A stretch of DNA of 35,725 bases from Elusimicrobia bacterium GWD2_63_28 (GCA_001799895.1 MGUI01000039.1:1-35725), one strand, 5' to 3'. Shown: positions 24,048 through 33,577, counted from the stretch's first letter. The notes: generated by a model not told the origin, from the sequence alone. Translations and numbers: made by a program.

Positions 24048-26618
24048 ATGTGCGGAGTCATAGGCCTGCGGTGCGGTAAGGACAGGGAAGACCTGGGGGC
24101 GGAGGCCTCCCGGCTGCTGCGGATGCTGGAATACCGCGGCTACGATTCCACCGGCGCCCTGATACAGGACGCCTCCGGCAAGATCACTTTAAAAAAAGAC
24201 GTCGGGGCTCCCTCCGTCATCACTAAAAAGCTCGGCATAGACCGGCTGGCGGGCAAACTGTTCTGCGGCCAGGTGCGCTGGGCCACTTTCGGCATGGTCA
24301 CCAAAGAGAACGCGCAGCCCCACGAAATGAGCTGCCACACCCACCTCTACGGCGCGCATAACGGCAACATCACCAACTGCGACCAGCTCAAGGAATGGCT
24401 GACGGCGCGAGGCCATGACGTGAAGAGCGACAACGACGGGGAAATGCTGGTGCACATGGTGGAGCATTTCTTCGCGATCGAGCTTAAGAAACTCAAGAAT
24501 ATCAAAGACGGCAAGCAGCGCTACGGCGCGCTGAAGGCGGCCATCATCGCCGCCGCGCAGAAGACCACCGGTTCTTTCGCGGCCGTGGTGGTGGACCCGG
24601 TCACCGAGCTGATGGCCTGCATAAAGGCCGGCAGCAGCCTCTACATGGGCGCCGGCGCGCACAACGAGCACGGCCCGTTCATCCTGGCCTCGTCGGACCT
24701 GGCCAGCGTGCTGTCCTCCACCAAGATGCTCTACCCGATAAAAGAGGACGAGTTCGCCCTCTACACGCACGAGCGGGCGGATTTCTTCCACCTGCGCACC
24801 GGCCGCGCCATCAAGAAGGACAAGGTGCGCAGCCACCTGCGCGTGGAGGAGACGGGGCTCAAGAAGCCGTTCAAATATTTCATGGAGCAGGAGATCTTCA
24901 GCGAGGCCGCCGCCGCGGCCAAGGTGCTGAGCTATTTCGCCGACAGGTCGCCGCTGACCGACCTGGCGAGGAAAGCCGTCGCCGCCGACCCGGCTTTCGC
25001 GCGGGACCTGCGGGCCAGGGTGGCCAGGCTGGCCGACGTTACCGACGAGGCCGAGCTTAAGAAAGAGGCCGCCGCCTTCTTCGGCTGCCGCTCCATGCGC
25101 AAGGCGCTGGGCTACGCCCGGAGCTGCCGCCTGCCGCTGGCCTCCATGGCGCCGGAATCCGTCATGGCCGATTTCTTCAACGAGCTGCGCAGCCTGTGCG
25201 GCTCGGCCGAGTGCGGGCAGGCGCTCAAGTTCGCCGACGCGCTGTTCATGCTGGAGGAGATAGACGAGACGCGCGCCAAGATGAAGGATTACTGCGCGCG
25301 CATGGCCGCCTGCCGCCGGAAGGGCCGCACGGCCTACTTCGTGGCCTGCGGCACTTCTTTCAACGCCGCCAAATGCGCCTCGGTGTTCTTCAACCGCATC
25401 GCCGGCGTCAACGTGACCGCCTACCTGCCCGGCGACTTCCGGGCGCAGTGCCTGGAGGCCGTGCGCGACGGGGATATCATCATCGGCATCAGCCAGAGCG
25501 GCGAGACCAAGGACCTGATAGACGTGTTCAACCAGGTGAAGGCCGCCGGCAAGAAGGTCGACTACATCAACGTGGTCAACAACGTCAATTCCACCATCGC
25601 GCTGGAGAAGTCCGATATCTTCATCCCGCTGCACTGCGGGCCGGAGATAGCGGTGCCGGCCACCAAGAGCTTCGTGAACCAGCTGCTGGTGCTCTACATC
25701 ATGGCGCTGCGCCTGGGCGAGCGCTTCGCGAAAGACAAGCTGGTGGCCCTGCCGCAGGAGAAGCTCAGGAAATACGCCGAGAGCCTCTACCTGATCCCCG
25801 AGCTGATCGAGGAGACCATCAATAACACCCGCGACGCCGTGCAGCAGGCGGGGCGGGATCTGTACCTGGAGCCCAGCATCCACATCCTGGCCACCGGCAT
25901 GCAGGGCCTGGCGCGCGAGGGGGCGCTGAAGGTGCGCGAGGTGGTGCTCAACCACACCGAGGGTTTCGAGTCGCCGGAGTTCAAGCACGGCCCGAACACC
26001 ATCCTCGGCGTGAACACTATCTTCGGCATGGAGGGCGTGGGCGCGCTGGTGAATAAATTCGCCGACACCGTCCGCTACGCGACCGGGCACTCCGGCAAAA
26101 AGCTGCCGCCCGAGAGCCTCGCCCGCATCATTCGCGCCGTTTCCGACTACGCCTTCTTTGACAAGAAGCCGGCCGGGCTTTCCCTCGCGGAGGCGGAGGT
26201 CTTCGGCGGGATCCTGAAGCAGCATAACTTCTTCGAGAGTATGTACACCAACTACCCGCTGTTGTTCATAACCGGGCCCAACGCCCGCGACGTGAACCTG
26301 ACCATCTCGCAGATCAACACGCACAAGATCCGCGGCGCCAACATCTACGTGATAGCCGAGGAGGATAAGCTGCTGCGCGACGCGGCGCAGAAGAGCGTGC
26401 CTTCCATGTATTCCAAGACCTACCAGCACGGCTATGTGGCCCTGCCCAAAACCGGGGACGACCTGCTGGTGTTCTTTACCGGCTCGGTGGCCCTGCAGCT
26501 GCTGGCGCTGGAGATGAGCGTGAAGAAGATGAACTTCCTGGACCGGCTGGAGATCCGCGACCACGGGGTACACCCGGACTCGCCCAAGAACGTCAGCAAG
26601 TCTATAACGGTAGATTAA
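24048..26618 (+). CDS. glmS: Glutamine-fructose-6-phosphate aminotransferase, enlarged variant
   Basis: GlmS makes glucosamine-6-phosphate from fructose-6-phosphate and glutamine, the first step to UDP-GlcNAc. The N-terminal glutaminase domain has the catalytic C2 (MCGVIG), RGYDS, R77-W78 and HNG at 104-106; the usual RWATHG reads RWATFG. The first SIS domain begins with ACGTS (C434) and ISQSGET, and the end NVSKSITVD matches the canonical tail. At 856 residues it is about 250 longer than usual. Roughly 130 extra residues lie between glutaminase and first SIS domain (about 290-425), and a further insertion of about 75 lies in the second SIS domain (about 650-735), after EFKHGP. It precedes glnA, which supplies glutamine. 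Confidence 0.9.
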   Translation: MCGVIGLRCGKDREDLGAEASRLLRMLEYRGYDSTGALIQDASGKITLKKDVGAPSVITKKLGIDRLAGKLFCGQVRWATFGMVTKENAQPHEMSCHTHLYGAHNGNITNCDQLKEWLTARGHDVKSDNDGEMLVHMVEHFFAIELKKLKNIKDGKQRYGALKAAIIAAAQKTTGSFAAVVVDPVTELMACIKAGSSLYMGAGAHNEHGPFILASSDLASVLSSTKMLYPIKEDEFALYTHERADFFHLRTGRAIKKDKVRSHLRVEETGLKKPFKYFMEQEIFSEAAAAAKVLSYFADRSPLTDLARKAVAADPAFARDLRARVARLADVTDEAELKKEAAAFFGCRSMRKALGYARSCRLPLASMAPESVMADFFNELRSLCGSAECGQALKFADALFMLEEIDETRAKMKDYCARMAACRRKGRTAYFVACGTSFNAAKCASVFFNRIAGVNVTAYLPGDFRAQCLEAVRDGDIIIGISQSGETKDLIDVFNQVKAAGKKVDYINVVNNVNSTIALEKSDIFIPLHCGPEIAVPATKSFVNQLLVLYIMALRLGERFAKDKLVALPQEKLRKYAESLYLIPELIEETINNTRDAVQQAGRDLYLEPSIHILATGMQGLAREGALKVREVVLNHTEGFESPEFKHGPNTILGVNTIFGMEGVGALVNKFADTVRYATGHSGKKLPPESLARIIRAVSDYAFFDKKPAGLSLAEAEVFGGILKQHNFFESMYTNYPLLFITGPNARDVNLTISQINTHKIRGANIYVIAEEDKLLRDAAQKSVPSMYSKTYQHGYVALPKTGDDLLVFFTGSVALQLLALEMSVKKMNFLDRLEIRDHGVHPDSPKNVSKSITVD

Positions 26619-26644
26619 AAAGGCTCCTGTCGCCTTTTGGCGCG

Positions 26645-26670
26645 AAGCGCCGCCTTAATGGGCGGCGCTT
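26645..26670 (+). terminator. Rho-independent-type terminator after glmS
   Basis: AAGCGCCGCC (26645-26654) pairs perfectly with GGCGGCGCTT (26661-26670) around a 6-nt loop and is followed by a T-rich stretch (TGTGTTTA). It lies 27 nt after the glmS stop and separates it from the glnA promoter. Confidence 0.75.
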
Positions 26671-26689
26671 TGTGTTTATAATAAAAGTC

Positions 26690-26718
26690 TTGACAACTAG
26701 TGTAAATCCATGTATATT
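26690..26718 (+). promoter_or_regulatory. Sigma70-type promoter of glnA
   Basis: TTGACA (26690-26695), an exact 17-nt spacer and TATATT (26713-26718), preceded by TG. It is the best consensus promoter in the window. Transcription would start near 26725, giving a leader of about 33 nt. No sigma54 (GG-N10-GC) element was seen. Confidence 0.8.
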
Positions 26719-26757
26719 TAGTATTAGATACTTAAATATTCCTTTTAAAGAGGGGCT

Positions 26758-28209
26758 ATGGACAAATTCAATCCCGCTGACGGCGCCGCGCTGAAGAACT
26801 TCCTGGTTATACCTTATGACGAGCTGGAGGCCCTGAACCTGGAGGCGGCCGCGGCGGCCGAGAAACTTTCCCCGGCTGAACTCGAGAAGAAGTACTGCGC
26901 CTACCTGCGCGGCGAGAAGCGCCTGAAGGCCGTGACCGTCTGCTTCACGGACATAGAGGGCCGCTTCCACATGCTGGACTACGACAAGCAGTTCTTCCTC
27001 TCGGCCAACGACAACCTGACTTTCGACGGCTCTTCGATACGCGGTTTCTCGGCCCAGCGCGAGAGCGATTTGCGCCTGGGCATAGACTGGGGCAGCATCG
27101 TCTGGCTGCCGGCCGACGTGTTCGGCCCCGGCAAGGTGATAGTTTTCGGCACGGTGCTCAACCGCGACAAGAGCCTTTACGACTCCGACTTCCGCGCCCG
27201 CCTGGGCGAGCTGGCCAGGGAGATAAAGAAGGGGGCTGGCCTCACCGCTAACGTGGCGGCCGAGGTGGAAGGCTTCCTGGTGAAGGGCCTCAACGCCGAG
27301 CAGGGCTATAACGATACGCATGGTTTCGAGCTCATCTCCACCGGCGGCTACTACCATTCTCTGCCGCTGGATCCCCTGAAGAAGTTCATCGACACCGCCG
27401 CCGAGGCGCAGCGCGCCATGGGCTTCCGCAACGAGAAGGACCACCCCGAGGTGGCCCCGTCGCAGTTCGAGCTGAACTTCTCGCACGCGCACGCCGTGCG
27501 CGCCTGCGACCTGATCCAGCTCTACAAGCTGGTCTGCCGCCAGGTGGCGGCCAACATGGGCATGACGGCCACCTTCCTGCCCAAGCCGGTTTCCGGCGTG
27601 AACGGCAGCGGCATGCACCTGAACCTCTCATTCTCGAAGGGGGGAAAGAACATCTTCTTCGACGCCAGGGGCGAGGAGGGGATGTCGAAAGCCGCCTGGG
27701 ACGTGGTTTCCAGGATACTCAACCACGCGCAGGAGCTGTCGCTGGTGCTCAATCCCAGCGTCAACGCCTACCGCCGCCTGGACCCCCATTACGAGGCCCC
27801 GAACCAGATCAAGGTGTCGGCGGTGGACCGCGGCGCCATGGTGCGCATCCCCGCCGGCAACGAGCGCTCCGCGCGCCTGGAGATCCGCTCCGTAGGCCCG
27901 GACGCCAACCCCTACCTGGCGCTGTTCGCCCTTATCGGCACCGCGCTCAAGGGCGAGCCGCTTACCAAGGACGAAGGCAAGCGCGACCGCGTGCGCTACC
28001 TGCCCGGCAACATCCACGACGCCCTGCGCCTGTTCCGCGGCAGCGAGTTCATGAAGGCCCTGCTGGGAGAGGCGCCGCACGAGAAGTACGCGCACCACAA
28101 GCAGGCCTCGGCGGACCGTAATCCCAAGGAGCTGGGCAGCATCGTAAAGACTTCCGAGGTGCTGTTCCACCACGACGTGACCACGCAGATGCTCTGGCAC
28201 AAGTTCTGA
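26758..28209 (+). CDS. glnA: Type I glutamine synthetase
   Basis: Glutamine synthetase makes glutamine from glutamate, ammonia and ATP. The 483-residue length and motifs fit GSI: the beta-grasp signature FDGSSIRGF near residue 90, metal/glutamate site AEVEGF, KDHPEVAPSQFELNF, the ATP-site signature KPVSGVNGSGMHLNL, and ANPYLALFALI. An N-terminal Ala/Glu-rich extension of about 40 residues precedes the usual start. The Tyr adenylylation loop of the enteric GSI-beta type is not apparent, so covalent control is unlikely. An AGAGGGG ribosome site precedes ATG 26758. It has its own promoter and terminator, making it monocistronic. Confidence 0.93.
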   Translation: MDKFNPADGAALKNFLVIPYDELEALNLEAAAAAEKLSPAELEKKYCAYLRGEKRLKAVTVCFTDIEGRFHMLDYDKQFFLSANDNLTFDGSSIRGFSAQRESDLRLGIDWGSIVWLPADVFGPGKVIVFGTVLNRDKSLYDSDFRARLGELAREIKKGAGLTANVAAEVEGFLVKGLNAEQGYNDTHGFELISTGGYYHSLPLDPLKKFIDTAAEAQRAMGFRNEKDHPEVAPSQFELNFSHAHAVRACDLIQLYKLVCRQVAANMGMTATFLPKPVSGVNGSGMHLNLSFSKGGKNIFFDARGEEGMSKAAWDVVSRILNHAQELSLVLNPSVNAYRRLDPHYEAPNQIKVSAVDRGAMVRIPAGNERSARLEIRSVGPDANPYLALFALIGTALKGEPLTKDEGKRDRVRYLPGNIHDALRLFRGSEFMKALLGEAPHEKYAHHKQASADRNPKELGSIVKTSEVLFHHDVTTQMLWHKF

Positions 28210-28226
28210 CGCCTGCGGCGCAGGAT

Positions 28227-28254
28227 AAAAAACCCGGCTTCGGCCGGGTTTTTT
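28227..28254 (+). terminator. Intrinsic terminator after glnA
   Basis: AAAAAACCCGGC (28227-28238), loop TTCG and GCCGGGTTTTTT (28243-28254): a GC stem with a stable UUCG tetraloop and six T. Flanking A and T runs make it potentially bidirectional. Confidence 0.93.
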
Positions 28255-28395
28255 ATTTGCCGGGGCTGCCGCGGGCCATAGTACCCAGCGGCGCGTAGGC
28301 CGTATTACTGCGGCCGGGTTACCCTTACGGCTCTTATTGAGGGAGAGCCATTATTTATAAACTTCTACAGGAAGGCAGACGGTTAAGGAGGCATC

Positions 28396-29751
28396 TTGAC
28401 TATTATAGACCACAGACTGGTTCGGGCGGCCGCGGCGGCGGCGGCGCTTTTTTGCTGCGGCCCAGCCGCTGCGGAGAACATGGATTTTGACCGCGGCGGC
28501 TCGCCGGTGATAGCCGCGGTTCTTTCGGGGGAAACCGTGGCCGTGCCCCAGGCGGCCTCCGCGGACGCCGCGGACAAGGCCTTGCGCGGAGAAACCTTCG
28601 TGGAGCGCCAAGGCGTCGCCTATATCTGGCCCGAGATAGTATTCGCCCGCGGCGGGGATTACGCCGAGTTCGCTTATACTATGAGCCAGAATCGCGACCA
28701 GGTGCGCAAAATGCTGCTGCAGGAGTTCGGCGAGCTGCTGCTCCCCATGGCTTACTCCAACACAGACGTAAACGAGCTGGCCAAGACCATCCTGGGCGCC
28801 ATCCTCACCTTCGACGGCATGCACGCCGCGCACAAGGACGAGGCCGTTCAGGGCCTCGGGGTTTCTTTCGAACACGGCCTGCGCGCCGAGCTGGACCGCC
28901 TGTTCATGGCCAACATGCTCAGCGATAGCCGCCGCCGCGTGGAGTTTCTCTCCAAGAACGCCTACGCCTACAGGGGCGTAAAGAACGGCGCCGCCGACCC
29001 GGAGCTGCCCGTCGGGGCCATGAAGTCGGTGGGCTTCCTGATCCACGGCTCCTACACGCTGCTGGGCGGCAGCCGGATACAGGTCACGGTGACGCTGGAA
29101 AAGCTGACCGGCGGCACCAGCCGCAGCTTTACCGCCTCCGAGCCCATCTCGCAGATCATGCCGGTGCTGGCTAAGCAGCTCTTCGACTTCTTCCAGGCCA
29201 ACGAGTTCCAGGAATGGGTCAACCCGCAGCCGCACCTGCAGTGGCTGCCCTCTTCCGTGACCCGGCCCGAGGCCACCGCCACCGAGGGCAAGCTGTACTG
29301 CCGCGGCCAGGGCGCCCGCCTGCCTTACTCGCGCGAGCTGCTGCTGGCCAGCCAGGGCGGCAACTACCTGCCCGGCGGCATCCCGCCGCTGAAGTACGGC
29401 GTCTACCTGGTGGCCGACAAGCAGCGCCACGACGAACAGCACTACTTCTTCACCGACTCGTCCTCCGACGCCACCGGCGGGCCGGTGCGCACCTCGGCCG
29501 GTTACGGCACCATCCGCGCTTCCTACTGGTGCGTGAAAGGCGCGCCTTCCGCCGAGGTCCGCTTCTACGAGAGCCTCTACCGCCTGCGGCGCGAGTCCGC
29601 CGACGCTGAGGTTACGCGCGCGCTGGAGTGCCTGCTGCTCAAGCTCGACGACTTCGGCGCCAGCGACTGGTTCTGCGGCGGCGCGTACCCTTCCGCCGCC
29701 AAGGCGCAGGACTTCCTGGCCCGCAAAGGCTACGTGATAGAGCTGCCCTGA
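28396..29751 (+). CDS. Exported protein of unknown function, possible FlgO/TolB-like and Lcl-like domains
   Basis: This 451-residue protein starts at TTG 28396; the choice is decided by an AAGGAGG ribosome site (28385-28391) and a signal peptide that follows at once (cleavage near GPAAA, residue 25). Residues about 190-275 (VGFLIHGSYTLLGGSRIQVTVTL ... IMPVLAKQLFDFF) resemble the FlgO/TolB-N-like fold of envelope proteins. Residues about 290-390 (CRGQGARLPYSRELLLAS, GVYLVADK, YFFTDSSSD, IRASYWCVKG) resemble Lcl/DUF1566 or FGE-type C-type-lectin domains, which often bind sugars. I do not recognise the whole protein. It is bracketed by terminators (28227 and 29773), so it is a single-gene unit. 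Confidence 0.72.
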   Translation: MTIIDHRLVRAAAAAAALFCCGPAAAENMDFDRGGSPVIAAVLSGETVAVPQAASADAADKALRGETFVERQGVAYIWPEIVFARGGDYAEFAYTMSQNRDQVRKMLLQEFGELLLPMAYSNTDVNELAKTILGAILTFDGMHAAHKDEAVQGLGVSFEHGLRAELDRLFMANMLSDSRRRVEFLSKNAYAYRGVKNGAADPELPVGAMKSVGFLIHGSYTLLGGSRIQVTVTLEKLTGGTSRSFTASEPISQIMPVLAKQLFDFFQANEFQEWVNPQPHLQWLPSSVTRPEATATEGKLYCRGQGARLPYSRELLLASQGGNYLPGGIPPLKYGVYLVADKQRHDEQHYFFTDSSSDATGGPVRTSAGYGTIRASYWCVKGAPSAEVRFYESLYRLRRESADAEVTRALECLLLKLDDFGASDWFCGGAYPSAAKAQDFLARKGYVIELP

Positions 29752-29772
29752 GTTCTTTGCCTGTAGAGCGCT

Positions 29773-29802
29773 GCGGGCCGGAAGGTAAACCTTCCGGCCC
29801 GC
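29773..29802 (+). terminator. Terminator after the 28396 gene
   Basis: GCGGGCCGGAAGG (29773-29785) pairs perfectly over 13 bp with CCTTCCGGCCCGC (29790-29802), closed by a TAAA loop and followed by TTCGCTT. The T-run is weak but the stem is very stable. Confidence 0.75.
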
Positions 29803-29824
29803 TTCGCTTCAGGCCGCTGGCCGC

Positions 29825-29837
29825 TTTTTGTTATCAT
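29825..29837 (+). promoter_or_regulatory. Promoter candidate TTTTTGTTATCAT before the PAP2 gene
   Basis: It has the T-run, G and TATCAT (29832-29837) of the words at 3449 and 16806, with one extra T. Here the start codon is 46 nt downstream, so the transcript would have an ordinary leader. No clear -35 is present. Confidence 0.4.
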
Positions 29838-29883
29838 AGCGGATAGGGAAACCTCAGGCAGCCGCCCTGGTTCCCGGCAATTT

Positions 29884-30582
29884 ATGACATTCAAAAACCT
29901 GATCCTGCCCGCCCTGCTGGCCCTGTCGCTCTCCGGCTGCGGCGGCGCGCAGTATTACCTCTACACTCTGTTCGGGCCCGACCACCATTACGCGGCCTCC
30001 GCCGGGCCCGTGGCCGCCGTGCCGCCGCCTCCCGCGCCCGGCTCGGCCGCCGATAAAAAAGACTTTGAAATCCTCCTTGACTGGCAGGCCAGGCGTACGG
30101 AGGCCGACTGCGCCGGGGCCAAAGCGCAGTCAGCGGCCGACTACGACAAGTTCTTCGGCGAAGTCTCGCCCTTCCCGAACCCCCTGCCGCCCGAAGCCTC
30201 CACCATACTCTTCCGCGTCTATTACGACGGCGGCAAAACGGTGGGGGCCGCCAAGAAGCGCTTCTCGCGCCCGCGGCCTTTCCGCAGGGACAAGGCCATA
30301 GAGCCCTGCCTCGGCCGGATAGGGGGGCTGGCCTACCCGAGCGGCCACGCTACGGTCTCGCGTCTTTTCGCGCTGCTGCTGGCCGACGTGCAGCCTGCGC
30401 GCCGGGAAATCTTCCTGGCCAGTTCGGACCGGGCGGCGCTGAACCGCGTCATAGGCGGGGTGCACCACCCTTCCGACATCGAGGCGGGCAAACTGCTCGG
30501 CAACGCCATCTACGCCGAGCTCCTTAAGAACCCGTCCTTCAGGGCCGACCTGGAAAAGCTCAGGGCCCTGGCTAAAAAATAA
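29884..30582 (+). CDS. PAP2-family acid phosphatase, lipoprotein
   Basis: This 232-residue protein carries a lipoprotein signal with lipobox LSGC (C19), so it is lipid-anchored in the envelope. The three PAP2 phosphatase motifs are in order: K-x6-RP as KKRFSRPRPF, PSGH in AYPSGHATVSR, and the third motif NRVIGGVHHPSDIEAG with its catalytic His and Asp. The arrangement fits class A non-specific acid phosphatases, which hydrolyse periplasmic phosphomonoesters. A Pro/Ala-rich linker follows the lipobox. The ribosome site is poor. It is followed after 10 nt by the CRTAC1-type gene, so the two are probably co-transcribed. Confidence 0.87.
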   Translation: MTFKNLILPALLALSLSGCGGAQYYLYTLFGPDHHYAASAGPVAAVPPPPAPGSAADKKDFEILLDWQARRTEADCAGAKAQSAADYDKFFGEVSPFPNPLPPEASTILFRVYYDGGKTVGAAKKRFSRPRPFRRDKAIEPCLGRIGGLAYPSGHATVSRLFALLLADVQPARREIFLASSDRAALNRVIGGVHHPSDIEAGKLLGNAIYAELLKNPSFRADLEKLRALAKK

Positions 30583-30592
30583 AAAGGGCCCT

Positions 30593-32386
30593 ATGAAACT
30601 CCTGCTCGCTCTGCTCCTCTCCGCCTGTCCGGCCGCGGCCGCCGAGGCGCCCTATTTTGTGAACGTCGCCTCCGCCGCCGGCCTGGCCGCCGTCAGCGCG
30701 CAGAACCCGGCCTGGGCCGACCTGAACGGCGACGGCTGGCCGGACGCCGTGCTGGGCAGCACCTTCGGGGGGCAGGCCTCCTATGTCTTCCTGAGTTCGC
30801 CTTCCGCGGAGGGCAGGGGCTTCCGCGATTTTACGGCCGAGTCTGGCTTGAACGCCGCCCCGGCGCCTAGCACGGCGTCCCGCGCCGGCAGCGCGCTGGT
30901 TTTCGGCGACCTGGATAACGACGGTGACCTCGACCTGTTCAGCGCCCGCTACTCGGAGTTCGAGAAGCCCAGGACCGATCCCAAGACCGGCGAACTGCTT
31001 AAGGACGCCGAAGGAAAACCGGTCTTTGAAAAGCAGGACGACGGCCTGCGCTCCGCCGTGCTGCTCAACGACGGCACCGGGCGCTTCACCCACCTGGACA
31101 ACTCCGGAGTTGAAAACCCGCCCGAGACCTCCGGCTCCGGCGCCCTCTTCGACTATAACGGCGACGGCATCCTGGACCTTTACGCCGGCAACTGGTACAA
31201 GGAATACGGGGTTTCCTTCCTCTGCTATCCCTCGCGGCTGTATAAGGGCCTGGGCAACGGCATGTTTCAGGAGGTTACGGCCGAAGCCGGCCTGCTGACG
31301 AGCCTGACCGAGGGCCGGCCGGATTCCAGCCGGCCCGTCTACGGCGTGTCCCACTGCGACTGGGACAACGACGGGCGGCAGGACATCCTGGTCTCGGTCT
31401 ACGGCCGGCAGGGCAACCGCCTCTGGCGCAACAATGGGGACGGCACCTTCAAGGACATGGCTTCCGTCAGCGGCTTCGACGGGGACGCCGTCAGGCACGG
31501 CCGCTACCCGCCCGGCGTGAAGCGCGAGCCGGAGCGGGAATGGCGCTCCCACGGCAACACCTTCTCCGCCGCCTGCGCGGACTACGACAATGACGGGGAC
31601 ATGGACGTCTTCCTGGGCGAGATCACGCACGCCTGGGCGGGAGAGGCCTCCGACCGCTCGAGCCTGCTGGAAAACCTGGGGGCCGGGAAAGGCTTCGCTT
31701 TTAAGCGGAACTCAGACGTGCTCTACCGCGTGCACCAGGATACCCGGAACTGGAACCAGGGCGACATGCGAGTCTCCTGGGCCGACTTCGACAACGACGG
31801 GCGGCAGGACCTGCTGCTGGCCAGCGGCGATTACCCGGACGCGCAGTACCTGCGGCTATTCCGGCAGATAAAGCCGCTCAAGTTCGAGGAGATCACGGAA
31901 AAAGCCGGGTTCGGCTGGGAAAGCTCCGGCGGCATCTCCATCGCCGACTACGACCGCGACGGGGATTTGGACATACTGGCCGGGAAATCCTGGATGCGCA
32001 TGCCGGCGGCCCGGCGGCAGGGCGCCTGGCCGGCCCCGGCCCTGTTCCGCAATGATTTCAACAACGGCAATCACTGGTTGGCTGTAAAGCTTGAAGGCCG
32101 CGGCGCCGGCGCTGCCAATAAAGGCGGCATCGGCGTGCGGGTGACGGTGAAGGCCGGGAAATACCGGCAGGTCCGCGAGCTCTCCACCGCGCACGGCCAC
32201 GCGGGCCTCTCCGACGAGCAGACCCTGCATTTCGGCCTGGGCGGGGCCAGGAAAGCCGACTCCATAGAGGTGCGCTGGCCCGGCGGAGCGGCCGTCTATA
32301 AAAATATCCCGGCCGACCGGTACATCAAGATAACAGAGGGAGGGGGGCTCACGGATTGGCTGCCCGGCAAGCGGGCGAACCCCTGA
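30593..32386 (+). CDS. CRTAC1-type exported protein with FG-GAP/VCBS repeats and ASPIC/UnbV domain
   Basis: This 597-residue protein has a signal peptide (about 1-17). Seven calcium-loop repeats of type D-x-[ND]-x-DG-x-x-D are visible, beginning with DLNGDGWPD, then DLDNDGDLD, DYNGDGILD, DWDNDGRQD, DYDNDGDMD, DFDNDGRQD and DYDRDGDLD, as expected for a seven-bladed FG-GAP propeller. The C-terminal domain (about 495-590: NHWLAVKLEG, GIGVRVTVKAG, HFGLGGARKADSIEVRWPGG) is ASPIC/UnbV. Family members are secreted adhesion-like proteins of unclear function. An AAAGGG ribosome site precedes ATG 30593. A bidirectional terminator follows. Confidence 0.9.
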   Translation: MKLLLALLLSACPAAAAEAPYFVNVASAAGLAAVSAQNPAWADLNGDGWPDAVLGSTFGGQASYVFLSSPSAEGRGFRDFTAESGLNAAPAPSTASRAGSALVFGDLDNDGDLDLFSARYSEFEKPRTDPKTGELLKDAEGKPVFEKQDDGLRSAVLLNDGTGRFTHLDNSGVENPPETSGSGALFDYNGDGILDLYAGNWYKEYGVSFLCYPSRLYKGLGNGMFQEVTAEAGLLTSLTEGRPDSSRPVYGVSHCDWDNDGRQDILVSVYGRQGNRLWRNNGDGTFKDMASVSGFDGDAVRHGRYPPGVKREPEREWRSHGNTFSAACADYDNDGDMDVFLGEITHAWAGEASDRSSLLENLGAGKGFAFKRNSDVLYRVHQDTRNWNQGDMRVSWADFDNDGRQDLLLASGDYPDAQYLRLFRQIKPLKFEEITEKAGFGWESSGGISIADYDRDGDLDILAGKSWMRMPAARRQGAWPAPALFRNDFNNGNHWLAVKLEGRGAGAANKGGIGVRVTVKAGKYRQVRELSTAHGHAGLSDEQTLHFGLGGARKADSIEVRWPGGAAVYKNIPADRYIKITEGGGLTDWLPGKRANP

Positions 32387-32392
32387 TAAACA

Positions 32393-32420
32393 AAAAGCCC
32401 CGCCGGATGGCGGGGCTTTT
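32393..32420. terminator. Bidirectional terminator between convergent genes
   Basis: AAAAGCCCCGCC (32393-32404), loop GGAT and GGCGGGGCTTTT (32409-32420), flanked by A-rich and T-rich runs. It serves both the CRTAC1-type gene (plus) and the rubredoxin end of the stress operon (minus). Confidence 0.9.
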
Positions 32421-32436
32421 GTTTTGGCGCGGCGCT

Positions 32437-32598
32437 TTAATTCTCTACTTCGAACTCTTCCTTGCCGGCGCCGCAGACCGGGCACACCCAGCCCTCGGGC
32501 AGCTTCTCGAAAGAAGTGCCGGGGGGGACGTTGTTGTCGGGGTCGCCGACAGCCGGGTCGTAGATGTAGCCGCAGAGCTTGCAGACGTATTTTTTCAT
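32437..32598 (-). CDS. Rubredoxin
   Basis: This 53-residue one-iron electron carrier has the two cysteine knuckles C6-x2-C9-G-Y and C39-P-x-C42-G, typical length, and the conserved aromatic and Asp/Glu residues of the family. It starts at ATG 32598 after an AAGGAG ribosome site; a longer open frame upstream is non-coding overlap with the superoxide reductase gene. It is the last gene of the rbr-tpx-sor-rub operon and most likely supplies electrons to superoxide reductase and rubrerythrin. Confidence 0.97.
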   Translation of the reverse strand: MKKYVCKLCGYIYDPAVGDPDNNVPPGTSFEKLPEGWVCPVCGAGKEEFEVEN

Positions 32599-32612
32599 GT
32601 GTTCTCCTTGAG

Positions 32613-32993
32613 TCAGGCTTTCCATAGCCCGTGCAGGTTGCAGTACTCCCGGGCTTCCAGCGTCTTGGGCGTGAAGCACAGGCAGAAAGTCGCTTCCGGG
32701 GCCATGCCGGGCTTGAGATATTCGCGGTACACCTTGCCGTCGGCCACGAGCTCTATCCACTCTATAAAGTGCTCGGCCAGCATCGGGTGCGCCACGGAGC
32801 CCACCTTCACCGTCACGCCCTTCTCGGTCTTCTCTATGACCGGCACATGCTTCTCTTTGGCGCCGTCCGAGGTGTTCTCGAACATCGCCTTCATGTCGGT
32901 GCCGCAGCAGATCAGCACGCCCGGCCCGCCGTGCAGGACTTCCACGATGTTGCCGCAGGCCTCGCACTTGTAGATTTCCCTTCTTTCAGCCAT
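32613..32993 (-). CDS. Desulfoferrodoxin (2Fe superoxide reductase)
   Basis: This 126-residue protein reduces superoxide to hydrogen peroxide without making oxygen, as expected in anaerobes. The N-terminal desulforedoxin centre has C10, C13, C29 and C30. The catalytic Fe(His)4Cys site is complete: H49 in EKHVPVI (with E47), H69 and H75 in [12 protein letters not shown]118 and H121 in CNLHG. ATG 32993 is fixed by a strong AAGGAGG ribosome site at 33001-33007; an upstream ATG at 33017 would read through that site. It is 30 nt after thiol peroxidase and 14 nt before rubredoxin. Confidence 0.97.
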   Translation of the reverse strand: MAERREIYKCEACGNIVEVLHGGPGVLICCGTDMKAMFENTSDGAKEKHVPVIEKTEKGVTVKVGSVAHPMLAEHFIEWIELVADGKVYREYLKPGMAPEATFCLCFTPKTLEAREYCNLHGLWKA

Positions 32994-33023
32994 ATTAATT
33001 TCCTCCTTAACCTTCACCCTAAA

Positions 33024-33569
<546 letters not shown>

Positions 33570-33577
33570 TGTTTCCT

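Noticed and set aside
24189..26573. 794-codon open frame on the minus strand
   Set aside because: Mirror of glmS in GC-rich DNA; composition (Gln/His/Gly/Val-rich) and lack of motifs mark it as a codon-bias shadow.
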